Source of the DNA: Zelonia costaricensis
Lineage: Eukaryota > Euglenozoa > Kinetoplastea > Trypanosomatida > Trypanosomatidae
Length of the DNA: 16,158 nucleotides
Direction: 5' to 3'
NCBI GenBank assembly: GCA_030849075.1
Contig: JASAOO010002988.1
Span: 1 to 16,158, forward strand
Positions 1 through 9,385 of the stretch are shown piece by piece. The notes beneath the pieces are model-generated. The model was not told the DNA's origin. It searched no databases and worked only from the letters and a program-made list of their open reading frames with translations. Made by a program: the position numbers and the translations under genes. Position 1 is the stretch's first letter. Every line of letters begins with the position of its first letter.

Positions 1-694
1 TGCCCCGCCACCCCACTAGCGAAGGGTTTCCGGCGTGGCCTCGAGCTCGCTGTCTTCCGTGGCTGCTGCCTCACGTCCATGTCCACCCACCCACCCACCC
101 TCCCTCCCTCCTCCCCCCCCGGCATCCCCCGCTCACTGGCTCGCTTCGCTCACTTCCGTTCTCCGCCGCCTCCCCGCTGCCACAACTCCCTCTCATAAGT
201 CGTACGGGTTGAGCACAGGCGCACAGGCACACAGCCACAAAAAAAAAACGTGCACGTAGAGACGTCAGCACGCCCCTTCAACCGATCTCTCTCTCTCTCG
301 GCCCCGCGCCGCCTCAACACTCCTCCGCCTACCTCCCCTTCTCCCACCCTTTCACCCCCCTCCCGCGGCCCCCATCACTTGGGCCGCCAGGTCTCCACGT
401 ATCCAGTGCCCAGACGCCCACTCCTCCCACCCCCCCCTCTTCCCGCTTGTGACTCGACTCTCTATTTGGGTTGCCTTATCTTATTTTTTTTCATCATCTC
501 CGCCGCATTGTTACCCTCCGCTCGCGTGGCTGGCTCATACACACCCAACACAAGCACACACAAACACAAGCTCAGATAGACGCGCTTATACACGCGACCG
601 CGTGCCGACACCTTGTCGCTGCGCTGGGTCTGTTGGTGCGTGTGTGTTTTGGTGTTTTGGCGCTGCCGGGTTCACGGCGCTAGCGAGTCCAGCC
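1..694 (+). other. 5' flank / intergenic region upstream of the PI4-kinase gene
   Basis: No believable gene is seen; short open frames here read as proline/serine/histidine-rich translations of simple sequence. The + strand is strongly pyrimidine-rich: a CCCA/CCCT repeat run at about 82-118, a CT dinucleotide run near 286-298, C-rich blocks at 320-440 and a T-rich block around 480-490. A run of ten A residues lies at 239-248. This composition is typical of trypanosomatid intergenic DNA upstream of a gene read on the same strand. It supports + transcription into the kinase gene and may include the 3' end of a preceding + gene lying outside the window. Confidence 0.7.
472..554 (+). promoter_or_regulatory. 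Candidate polypyrimidine tract and spliced-leader acceptor for the PI4-kinase mRNA
   Basis: A T/C-rich tract (about 472-522, with a run of T near 484-491) is followed by no AG dinucleotide until AG at 553-554. Further AGs lie at 569-570 and 574-575. In trypanosomatids the spliced-leader exon is usually joined to the first AG after such a tract. Using 553-554 gives a leader of about 140 nt before the ATG at 695, with no ATG in between. The exact site is inferred, not shown. Confidence 0.55.
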
Positions 695-3600
695 ATGAAC
701 GATATTTGCTTCCCCGGCTGGATTAAGAGCAGCCCGGCGCTCGCCATGGCGTCGGTGCTGGCTCAGCTTCTGGCGGAGGAGTGCGCCAGCAGCGCGTTGG
801 CCGTCGAGGCAGCGTTGCCCATTGGCGGCGGCGCGACAGCGCGGAGCGGGCAGCGCGCCTTTGACGACGACATGAGCACCATCAGCGGTGGCAGCGGCGA
901 GGACGGGTATGGCGAGTCTGAGCCGGGCGACACACCCGATGATGCCAGCGACAGTGAAGACGCCACTGCCGCGGACGCGCAGCACAGCCGTGTGGCCTGC
1001 GTCGACACGGGGTACCTGCGTATGGTGGACCGCTTGCTCGAGCTCAACGCGAAGGAGCTGGATTCGCTGCCGCCCGCTGCGATGGCCGTGGCGGCAACGC
1101 CGTACGCGCGGCGCCTCTCCACCGCTCCTGTGCTACGCAGCCCCGCGTCAGCCCCTGCACAGGCCGCTACCGCCAGGGCGGACATCCTCCACGACGCACG
1201 CGTGCGCACCCTCCTGCGGCTCTCTCGCCTCAACGACGTGCTGACGCGCGCCGAGGCGGCCCAGCCGCTCATCTCGCAGCGCACTGCAGCCGCCATGGTC
1301 GCCTTCTTCGCGTTTGCCGTTTCATGCCGCCACGGCGGGCTGCCGGCGGAGCGCACGAAGGGCTTCTTCACGGAGTGCAGCGCCCTGTACGCAACGCTCC
1401 TGTCGAAGCTGCGCACCCTCCGCCTGGCTGCTGGTGTCAGTCTGGAGGACTTTACCGCGTCTCTAGTTGCCTGCGGGCTAAAGCTGCGCGATGACGACGA
1501 GGTGGCGGACAGTGAGGTCCGGAGCCCCGGCATGGTGGCCGACGGGGGCCCGAGCATGCCTTTTAGCGCACGCAGCAACAGCAGCAGTAGTGCACCCCAG
1601 GCCGGGGCCTCTTCGTCGGCAGCGGGAGCGGCGGCCAACGGCGGTCTCGGCGGGCCGCGCACCTCGACGCCGGCGCCGCTCTCTCGCGACAAGAATCTGG
1701 GACTTGTTGGCTTCGGCCACCGCGCCCTGGACGCGGTGCTGGTGCGCTGCATCCCACAGGACATTGACGCCTGCGCCCACGACGCAATCGCGCTGGGCGT
1801 GCTGCGCGGCATCTCGCTGACGCACTCGCACGCGCTGGTGTACCTCGGGCCAGAGCTGGTGCATCACATGCACGACCTCACCGACGCCTTCGCCACCTCG
1901 GGCCACCGCCGCGAGCTGGCCTACAAGCGCGTGCTCTCCGTGCTGCTCGAGGCGATCAGCTGCTCGCGCGTCATCGACTACGAGCGCACCAACAACTGGA
2001 TCACCGCCATCATTCAGGAGACCTACGTAGTGCGCGGCCTCTTCCAGCGCGAGGTGCTGCACGCCCACGTGGTCACGGCGACGCTGACACTGCTGATCCG
2101 GCAGTACCAGGAGATGGCGAAGGAGTGCGCAGCCAAGGTGGTCGAGCTCGGCTCTATGCCCGACTTCACCGAAGGCGACCAGCTCATCGAGCTCGTCTGG
2201 AAGGCGCTGCAGGACACGATCGCCGCCTGGGAGGACGCGGCGAGCGCGTCGGAGAAGCGGCCGCTGACGCTGTTCAGGCACAACATCGAGATTGTGGTAC
2301 ACCACCTGCTGCGCACCGAGGTGGAGCGGCTGCGGTGCTACTACATCATCACGAGCGCCACCGCCGCCTACCACGCGTCGCTTGCTTCGCTGTCGTCGCC
2401 GACGCAGGCATCGCAGCAGTGGCGGTCGCCCACGTCGCAGCCGCTGGGACAGAGCCTGGACGGGCGCCGGCGTGGCAGTCACGCGCCTCCCGCCGCTGCC
2501 GCCGCCGCCGCCGCTGCGCCGTACGTGCCGTCAGCAGAGGAGGAGGCGCTGCGCATCCTGATTTGCGGTAACGTCGTGAAGTTCCTCCTGCTCCCCACAA
2601 GCATCATGAACGCCCTGCCGCGCACCGACGAGTCGGACGAGCTGCGCGCCTCCCTGGCCGAGGCGGCAGCCCAGGTGCTGAGCGTCGTGACGGCGCGCGA
2701 GTTCAACAGCCGCGACGGCACCGGCGCTCGCGGTGGCAACGCTGCGGCTGCGCCTCCGCAGCGCTCCTTCAGCCTCGGCAGCGCCGCCGGGCTTCCATCG
2801 GCGGGGCGGGGCAGGGTGGGCAACGGCCGCAGAGCCAGCACAGCCGCCCGCGCTGCAGCAGCAGCGGCCGATCTGCTCGCCGTGTCGCGGCGCAAGGCGC
2901 ACTTCTCCAACAACTTTTACCGGTGCATCGAGGACATCATGCACGAGCTTATTCAAACTGTGCTGCAGCAGCACAGCGCTGCACCGGCGGCTGGCAGCGG
3001 CGCATCCACGGACGCCGTGGCGAACTCGGACTCTCCCCCCAGCACCACCGCCACCGCAGCTGCCCCCGAGGCGTACGGCGACCCGGTGCTGCGGGGCATG
3101 GTGGCGGCGGTGTGCCTGCAGTACATGTGTGCCACGAACCACCACCTCCGCTCCTTTGCCATCTCCGAGGTCATGGACGCCGTTGTCCGCCTATCCGCCC
3201 GCCGCGGCGGCGCTGAAGAGGCGGCGGCGACCGCGGCCGCGGCGCCAACGCCGGCGTCGAAGCCCGGACCGCGCCTCAAGGCGGCGAGCGGCGACGACCC
3301 CAAGGAGGCTCGTCGCCAGGCGGAGCAGCGCCGTGCCCGCCGCCTCGCTCTCTGCTTCGACGCCATGTCCGCGATTCTCGTGCCGGCGGTTGTCGATGTG
3401 GAGGCGCACGAGCACCTCGGATCGGAGAAGCGGGCCGAGGCGGACGGTCTGTCGCGCAGCGGGACGTCCACGAGCGAGCGGGGGGAGTCGCGGCGTGAAG
3501 AGATGGCGCGCTTCGGCCAGCTCCTGTGCGACACCTACGTGGACGCACTGCGCGAGCACCTCTGGCGTGCCGCAGAGACGCGCGACGACAAAGGCGGCCG

Positions 3601-6600
3601 TAGCGTGCTCACGCCGGTCATGTCGGTGGCTGTCAAGGCATTTGTGGACCTCGTGCTGCGCGTGCACGAGCGGTTGCGCGGGATGGCGAGCATGGCGCTG
3701 ACCCTCGTGCAGGAGGTCGAGGCCGCGGCGATCGTGGACGCGCCGGAGACGACGACAGTGTCGCGGCGGTCACCCGCCGTAATCGCGCGGGACCGGGCTC
3801 GGCTGCTGCGCGCCTTCAACGCGGAGCGCATGAGCGTGGTGCTGCTCCTCCGCGGCGTGATTCAGTGCATGCTGAGCGTGGCGTGGCCGTCGTCAGGGCT
3901 ACTGTACCAACGCGCCACCGACGGCGGGGAGCGGCCACTCGACAGCACGACAACGTCCGCGGCGATGGCGCCTACTGCGTTTGCCGCCCTGGCGCCCTTA
4001 TTGCGCCCGCTGACGCTGCTGCTGCACCTCTCCACCCTCTTCCCGGCGCGCTCGCTGAAGCAGCTGTGCACGCACCACCAGTACGCCCGCTACCTCACCC
4101 TCGACGACCCGAGCACGAGCGACCAGTACGTCTTCCACTACTACCGCCGTCCGTCCCGCGCGTATGTGGCGGTCGAGACGGAGCGCCACCGCGGCGCCGG
4201 CGCCGTCACCGCCGAGGACCAGATGGAGTTGGAGTGCTGGTCGCTGCTCCGCTCCTGCTGGATGATGCTGTCCTACTACAAATACACAGCGGAGGCGCTC
4301 ATGGCGGTGCACGATGGCGGCCTGGCGCCACGCGACAACACCGAGGTGTCTGCCATCGTGACGGCCGCCGCCGTCCTCGAGCGGGACCCGCTGCTCTCGA
4401 GCGCGCAGTGCAAGCAGCTCCGCCTCATCGCGGCGTCGGCGGCGCCGCTGCTGCGCATGTGTTCGTCGGACGTGCAGCAGGCGATGGCTGACATCGCCGT
4501 CCTGCTGCGCTACGCTCTCGCCGGGGGCCGCCGCCGCCGCCCTGTTGCAGCAGCAGACGTCGCGGTGATGAACGGCACGGTGCACCGAGAGCTGTACAAG
4601 TCGCTGAAGCGTTTGTGCGGGGGCAAGAAGGAGGACTGGCAGCGGCTCAGCACGGGCGAGCTCATGCTGCTGCAGTCCATCGCGGAGCTGGAGGTGCTGC
4701 GGGCCGCTGCGGGGTCCGTGGCGCAACTCACGCTGTACCGTCACTTCGAGGTCCGCGAGTTCGTTGCGAGCGCCGCGATTCCGGAGGCGCTGGGCCACAT
4801 CCTTGTCACGGCGTGCGAGCACTACATCCACACCGTGCGCAGTCTGCTGCCCGCTGTAGCCTTCCACATTGTCCGCACCGACCTGACGCAGCTCGTCATG
4901 CTGCTGAGCTTCGCGATCGTGTCGGTGCGGGAGTCGGCGAGCCGGCTTGCGCTGCGCATCGCCCACTCCTTCCCCGACTACGCCGCCCACGCAAGCGCCC
5001 TGCCGCTGCTGTGGTGCGTGCTCGACCTGCTCGAGGCCGGCTCGGCGACGCAGATCGAAGCCTTCTGCGACCACGTCCGCTTCGCGGCCGTGCCGGCCGT
5101 GGCCACGGACCCCCACAGCGCGGAGCGACGCCGCCACGTCGTCTTCGTCGTCGACGTGGCGGAGCGCTGGGCCGCTACACTTCAGGAGCGGGCACCGCAG
5201 GCGCTCTTCGAGACGGCGGTGAAGTTCATGGTGATCCAGCAGCAGGAGTGCGGGGAGCGGGCCGCGACGCCGGCTGGAGGCCGCCACGCGGGGTCGCGCC
5301 TCGCCGTCCTGGCGTGCCAGCAAACACGCAGCGAGGCGTCGGCGATGAGTGCAACGGGCGGTGACGCGGCGACGCCGCCACTGCGCGGCGCCGCCGCGGC
5401 CGGGCACCTCGTCGCCTCCGAGTACGCGCAGACGCTGCTGCTGCACGGCCGCGCGCAGGGCACGATGCAGGCGGCCGGCTGGTACGCGTCCGCGACGCGC
5501 ATGCAGAGCACCGTGCTGGCCGAGCTGTGGGCCGCGACGCGCGTGAGCCGCCGCGCGCTGGCGGCGGCGGTGGCGCAGCGGCTCGAGTCGGCCCTGTTGC
5601 GGCCGGCACGGGCGCCGTTTGCGGACGGCGGCTACGTGGCCGCGCTCCCGCTGGTGGCAGACCCCCGTGGTGAGGGTGGCAACGACGACGCTGCGGGGGC
5701 GCCCGAGGCGGAGGCGCGTGTGACGCGCGTTGCGCTGGGGTCGCTGGACCGTGCGGCGGTCGCAGCAAGCTACGCGGCAGCGGTGGCGCTGCTCGTGACG
5801 GGTAACGGGACACCGACGGGACGGCGGCAGCTGCTGCAGTACCTCGTGCAGTCCGCGGTGCAGACCTTCCGCTCCGACGTGCTGTGCGACGCGATTCTGA
5901 GCTGGAAGTGGCTGCTGTGCCAAGACCGCGAGGCCTACCTGCTGCCGGTGCTGCAGGAGGTGGATGCGGCGCTCGTGTGGACGGCAGGGAACCGGCTCGG
6001 CCTCTTCGACGGCTACCGCGCATCCAAGTACCGCCAGGTGCAGGCAGGGGACGTGCCACTACACAGCGGGGAGGGGGCGGGGGCAGAGGATAGCGGGGCC
6101 GGCGAAGTCGGGGTGTGCGTCGCCGACAACATTGACAGCGCCTCCCCGCACAAGCTGCTCTTTTCCTTTGTGGCGGACATGTACGTGGAGGGCGGCAGCC
6201 CGCTGTGCTTGAGTGTGGAGGTGCTGCGGCAGCTGTACGTGACGGTCGCGCACGTGATGCAGTTCCACTCCGTCTTCTCGCTGCGGGACGAGATGTTTGG
6301 GGAGACGATGCGGTGCCTCCTCGTCGTGGGCAGCGTGGCGCGACTGCTGCGGGAGGCGAACATGCGCCGCCTGCGCGCCGGTCTCGTGACGGTGGTGCCC
6401 TTCGCCGCGATTGGGGCGCTGCGGCAGCAGTGGTACAAGGTGCTGCTGCGGTGGTTTGGCAAGACGCCGCCGAGCTGGTACTTTGCGCGCGACCCGGTGC
6501 TGGCGCGCGAGGAGACGGTGGTCGTGCGCGCCCTCTCGCAGCTGGTGAAGGAAGAGGCCGACCTGCTGACGCGAGCCACGCTGGGCTTCCTCGACTTCAG

Positions 6601-8590
6601 CAGCGGCGTGCACCGCGAGGAGGAGATGGCGGTCGTGCACCACTGGGAGTCGCTCAGCGTCGTGCGCGAGAGCGTCGCGGCGCTGCGGCAGGCGGCCGAC
6701 GGCGGTGAGGCGGGCTTGCCAAAGCTGATCGCGCAGGAGCAGCAGCGGCTGCTCGGGCTGCTGCAGCTGCTGCGCGTCTTGATGGAGCACGAGGTGCTGC
6801 GGCTGAGCGTGTGGCAGGCGCCGCGGCGCACGCGCAAGCTGCCCAACACGACGCCGTCGGCTGGCTGGGACCGCTTGATCGAGTGCGCCGACTACCACAA
6901 TCCCTCTGTCGTCGTCGCTCTGGTGTTCCGCTTCTCTAGCATCCCTGCTGTCCGAACAGCGGCGTCGCGCCGCGTGGTGGCCCACCCGGAGCGGTACGCG
7001 AACGTGGCCGAAGCCGTCGACCTCTACCTCACCGAGGAGGTGCTGCGCGCCGGGGCACCGCAGCTCTTTGTCTTTCGAGCGTGCACAATTGTGCAGGCAC
7101 TGCGTCTGCTGGACCCGCGCTACACCGCCTACAAGACCGTCACGAGCTACGCCATCCGAAGCCTCCTTTCGCAGCGCAGCGAGCAGCTCATCTTCTACCT
7201 CCCGCAGCTGCTGCAGCTGCTGGCGACGGACAGCAGCGGCAGCATCGAGGCATTTCTGGTGCGCACGAGCGCGAAGAGCGTCATGTTTGCGCACCAGCTG
7301 CTGTGGAGTCTGCAGACGGAGGGTCAGGGCAGCGGCGCGCTGGCGCGCAAGTGCCAGCTGCTGGAAAAGCGCGTCAAGGCCGCCTTCACCCCAGCGGAGG
7401 CCGCCTTCTACAAGGCCGAGTTCGCCTTCGTCGACCTCGTCACGTCGCTCTCGGGCGAGCTGATGAAGTTTGAGAAGCCGCAGCGCAAGGCGAAGCTGCG
7501 GCTGCGCCTCAAGGACGACGCCTTCCACGCGCCGCCGAAGTCGCAGCACCTGTACCTGCCCACCGACCCGGAGTACCGCATCACTGGCGTCATCCCGCAC
7601 ACGGCCGGCGCGATGCAGAGCGCCGCCAAGTGCCCCATTCTGGTGCAGTTCACGTGCGTGCCACGCGCCGCGGCGGACACGCGCACACCCGAGGAGATGG
7701 ACGACGACGCAGACGAGCCCGTTGGCGCGACGGCGGCGGCCCTCTCGCGGCCGGTTGTGAAGGCGTGCATCTTCAAGATGGGCGATGACTGCCGGCAGGA
7801 TCAGATCTCACTGCAGCTGATTGGCCTGATGCAGCGCATCCTTTGCGCCGTCGGCGTGCCCTCCTTCCTGTACCCCTACCGCGTCGTGACGACTGGGCAG
7901 GACAGCGGCATCATCGAGTGCGTGCCGCGCTCGCGCAGTCGCAACGAGATCGGCAAGCTGGTCGAGTCGAACATCGCCGAGTACTTTGTGCAGACGTTTG
8001 GTCACCCCGAGTCCGTCGGCTTCCGCCGCGCGCGCGAGAACTTCGTGAAGAGCACTGCCGCCTACTCGGTCGTGTCGTTCATCCTCAACATCAAGGACCG
8101 GCACAACGGCAACATCATGATCGACGCCGACGGCAACCTGGTGCACATCGACTTCGGCTTCCTCTTCGACACCTCGCCCGGCGGCGACATGAACTTCGAG
8201 TCGTCGCCGTTCAAGCTCACGACCGAGATGGTGCAGCTCATCGGCATGGACGTTGGCGGGGACTCGAAGCTGCACAGCAAGACGCTGGCACGGGCGCTGG
8301 TGGATGAGGAGAACTACATCTACTTCAAGACCCTCGTCAACCGGTGCTACCTCGCTGTGCGGCAGTACGCGCGCGAGATTTGTGTGATGGTGGAGCTGAT
8401 GCTGCACAGCGGGCTGCCGTGCTTCAAGCCCAAGAAGACCGTCGCCGACCTCGCGCAGCGGCTGGCCATCGACAAGAACGAGATCGAGGCCGCCGACTAC
8501 ATGCGCCGCCGAATCCACGAGTCGCGGCAGAACTACCGCACCGTCCTGTACGACTACTACCAGAAGGTTGCCGAGGGCATCGAGATGTAG
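695..8590 (+). CDS. PI4KA: Phosphatidylinositol 4-kinase type III alpha (Stt4/PI4KA class)
   Basis: The predicted protein of 2631 residues phosphorylates phosphatidylinositol at the 4 position to make PI4P; in yeast and animals this enzyme works at the plasma membrane with EFR3/TTC7-type partners. Residues 1 to about 2050 look like a long helical solenoid. Residues about 2060-2215 match the PI-kinase accessory helical domain, including a YLPQLLQLL and an AHQLLW motif. The kinase domain runs from about 2355 to the C-terminus: GDDCRQDQ follows Lys2361 (the expected ATP-binding lysine), the catalytic loop is KDRHNGN with Asp2468 and Asn2473, and DFG starts at Asp2486. The segment PFKLTTEMV after DFG is typical of PI4K-alpha. 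All key catalytic residues are present. The protein is longer than yeast Stt4 (about 1900) or human PI4KA (about 2100) because of Ala/Ser/Gly-rich inserts (near 291-320, 573-609, 672-728, 760-795, 836-887, 1521-1570). An acidic insert at about 2331-2348 sits where the human enzyme also has one. The open frame extends back to an ATG at 449, but that lies inside the polypyrimidine tract, so 695 is chosen; Met at 746 is a possible alternative. Confidence 0.95.
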   Translation: MNDICFPGWIKSSPALAMASVLAQLLAEECASSALAVEAALPIGGGATARSGQRAFDDDMSTISGGSGEDGYGESEPGDTPDDASDSEDATAADAQHSRVACVDTGYLRMVDRLLELNAKELDSLPPAAMAVAATPYARRLSTAPVLRSPASAPAQAATARADILHDARVRTLLRLSRLNDVLTRAEAAQPLISQRTAAAMVAFFAFAVSCRHGGLPAERTKGFFTECSALYATLLSKLRTLRLAAGVSLEDFTASLVACGLKLRDDDEVADSEVRSPGMVADGGPSMPFSARSNSSSSAPQAGASSSAAGAAANGGLGGPRTSTPAPLSRDKNLGLVGFGHRALDAVLVRCIPQDIDACAHDAIALGVLRGISLTHSHALVYLGPELVHHMHDLTDAFATSGHRRELAYKRVLSVLLEAISCSRVIDYERTNNWITAIIQETYVVRGLFQREVLHAHVVTATLTLLIRQYQEMAKECAAKVVELGSMPDFTEGDQLIELVWKALQDTIAAWEDAASASEKRPLTLFRHNIEIVVHHLLRTEVERLRCYYIITSATAAYHASLASLSSPTQASQQWRSPTSQPLGQSLDGRRRGSHAPPAAAAAAAAAPYVPSAEEEALRILICGNVVKFLLLPTSIMNALPRTDESDELRASLAEAAAQVLSVVTAREFNSRDGTGARGGNAAAAPPQRSFSLGSAAGLPSAGRGRVGNGRRASTAARAAAAAADLLAVSRRKAHFSNNFYRCIEDIMHELIQTVLQQHSAAPAAGSGASTDAVANSDSPPSTTATAAAPEAYGDPVLRGMVAAVCLQYMCATNHHLRSFAISEVMDAVVRLSARRGGAEEAAATAAAAPTPASKPGPRLKAASGDDPKEARRQAEQRRARRLALCFDAMSAILVPAVVDVEAHEHLGSEKRAEADGLSRSGTSTSERGESRREEMARFGQLLCDTYVDALREHLWRAAETRDDKGGRSVLTPVMSVAVKAFVDLVLRVHERLRGMASMALTLVQEVEAAAIVDAPETTTVSRRSPAVIARDRARLLRAFNAERMSVVLLLRGVIQCMLSVAWPSSGLLYQRATDGGERPLDSTTTSAAMAPTAFAALAPLLRPLTLLLHLSTLFPARSLKQLCTHHQYARYLTLDDPSTSDQYVFHYYRRPSRAYVAVETERHRGAGAVTAEDQMELECWSLLRSCWMMLSYYKYTAEALMAVHDGGLAPRDNTEVSAIVTAAAVLERDPLLSSAQCKQLRLIAASAAPLLRMCSSDVQQAMADIAVLLRYALAGGRRRRPVAAADVAVMNGTVHRELYKSLKRLCGGKKEDWQRLSTGELMLLQSIAELEVLRAAAGSVAQLTLYRHFEVREFVASAAIPEALGHILVTACEHYIHTVRSLLPAVAFHIVRTDLTQLVMLLSFAIVSVRESASRLALRIAHSFPDYAAHASALPLLWCVLDLLEAGSATQIEAFCDHVRFAAVPAVATDPHSAERRRHVVFVVDVAERWAATLQERAPQALFETAVKFMVIQQQECGERAATPAGGRHAGSRLAVLACQQTRSEASAMSATGGDAATPPLRGAAAAGHLVASEYAQTLLLHGRAQGTMQAAGWYASATRMQSTVLAELWAATRVSRRALAAAVAQRLESALLRPARAPFADGGYVAALPLVADPRGEGGNDDAAGAPEAEARVTRVALGSLDRAAVAASYAAAVALLVTGNGTPTGRRQLLQYLVQSAVQTFRSDVLCDAILSWKWLLCQDREAYLLPVLQEVDAALVWTAGNRLGLFDGYRASKYRQVQAGDVPLHSGEGAGAEDSGAGEVGVCVADNIDSASPHKLLFSFVADMYVEGGSPLCLSVEVLRQLYVTVAHVMQFHSVFSLRDEMFGETMRCLLVVGSVARLLREANMRRLRAGLVTVVPFAAIGALRQQWYKVLLRWFGKTPPSWYFARDPVLAREETVVVRALSQLVKEEADLLTRATLGFLDFSSGVHREEEMAVVHHWESLSVVRESVAALRQAADGGEAGLPKLIAQEQQRLLGLLQLLRVLMEHEVLRLSVWQAPRRTRKLPNTTPSAGWDRLIECADYHNPSVVVALVFRFSSIPAVRTAASRRVVAHPERYANVAEAVDLYLTEEVLRAGAPQLFVFRACTIVQALRLLDPRYTAYKTVTSYAIRSLLSQRSEQLIFYLPQLLQLLATDSSGSIEAFLVRTSAKSVMFAHQLLWSLQTEGQGSGALARKCQLLEKRVKAAFTPAEAAFYKAEFAFVDLVTSLSGELMKFEKPQRKAKLRLRLKDDAFHAPPKSQHLYLPTDPEYRITGVIPHTAGAMQSAAKCPILVQFTCVPRAAADTRTPEEMDDDADEPVGATAAALSRPVVKACIFKMGDDCRQDQISLQLIGLMQRILCAVGVPSFLYPYRVVTTGQDSGIIECVPRSRSRNEIGKLVESNIAEYFVQTFGHPESVGFRRARENFVKSTAAYSVVSFILNIKDRHNGNIMIDADGNLVHIDFGFLFDTSPGGDMNFESSPFKLTTEMVQLIGMDVGGDSKLHSKTLARALVDEENYIYFKTLVNRCYLAVRQYAREICVMVELMLHSGLPCFKPKKTVADLAQRLAIDKNEIEAADYMRRRIHESRQNYRTVLYDYYQKVAEGIEM

Positions 8591-9385
8591 ACAACAACGT
8601 CGCCCCCCCCCCTCCCCCACACCATTTTTTCCCCTTGCCCTGTTCCCTTGATTTCTGTGGCTGTTCCGTTGCATCCATGCCTGCGTGCGTGCGCGCGTCT
8701 GTGTATGTGTGAAGCTTCGCAGCACGCAGAAGGAGGAGAGGGGGGGGCGGCGCGTCCTGTCGTCGTGGAAGCCAGTGCCTCTTCCCAGCCGATCGATCTT
8801 CTTTTTGATTGTTTGTTTCTTCGCCTCGTATGGCGTTTGCCCCCCGCCCCTTTTTGTACTGCCGCCATGGTCTCCTCCGATGTGCGGATGTGTGTGTGTG
8901 TGTACCGCGCCTGCGCCCCCTTCCTCAAGAGAAAAAAAAGGACAAGGTAAAACAAAGGAACCGTGAGTCGCACAAGACGGCCACGACGGCCACGGAAAAA
9001 GGTGGGCCGCAATACCGCCGCGACCCCGCACTTCGCCAACCCCCCCGCACCTCCCCCGAACCCCAAACGCCCCCCCTTCCCCGCTGCGCACGGGCCACCC
9101 CCACCCCCCACCTCCCGGGCCACCGAGCGCGCCCTGGGCCGCGGCCGAACGCCCTGGCGGGGCGGGGTGGGCCTGGCGGCACGACGACCGGGGCGCAGGT
9201 GGGGGACACACGAGGCCGGGGGGGGGGGTGTTGGAAGGGGGGGGCCTGGGCAGACGGGGCTCGATGCCATTCAGTCGGTCACAGCAAAACTGCTTCCTGC
9301 TTTGTTCTTGTGTTTGTGTTTTTGTTTTCTTTCGTGAGCTTCACAGTACGCCAAGATCCACCCACACACAAAAAAAAACCAACGC
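8591..9385. terminator. Convergent strand-switch region, probable Pol II termination zone
   Basis: The + strand kinase gene and the - strand adaptor gene face each other across 795 bp with no believable gene, so both 3' UTRs and their poly(A) sites must lie here. The region holds C-runs just after the kinase stop (8603-8630), a TG repeat at 8889-8903, a C-rich block (9040-9117) and then a G-rich block (9155-9260). In Leishmania, convergent strand-switch regions are known sites of transcription termination and base J enrichment; base J cannot be read from sequence. The role is inferred from gene orientation and composition. No tRNA gene, often found at such sites, was recognised. Confidence 0.65.
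9040..9260. repeat. C-rich to G-rich switch block with G-quadruplex potential on both strands
   Basis: The left half has C-runs of seven at 9040-9046, five at 9053-9057, four at 9061-9064 and seven at 9070-9076. The right half has G-runs of four at 9159-9162, 9164-9167 and 9190-9193, five at 9201-9205, eleven at 9218-9228 and eight at 9237-9244. The - strand of the left half and the + strand of the right half both have four or more closely spaced G-runs. Each is therefore on the 5'-to-3' path leaving the midpoint (about 9130-9150), and the halves are partly complementary. Folding is predicted from pattern only. Confidence 0.6.

Noticed and set aside
449..694. Upstream extension of the kinase reading frame to an ATG at 449
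   Set aside because: The extension lies in the polypyrimidine tract and predicted leader, upstream of the likely splice acceptor at 553, and its translation is low-complexity with no family similarity.
3998..5923. 641-codon open frame antisense to the kinase gene
   Set aside because: It is a GC-rich shadow frame: the translation is Arg/Gln/His/Ala-rich with no domain, and the opposite strand encodes a conserved protein. Similar shadows at 6059-7600 and 7808-9211 on - were dropped for the same reason.
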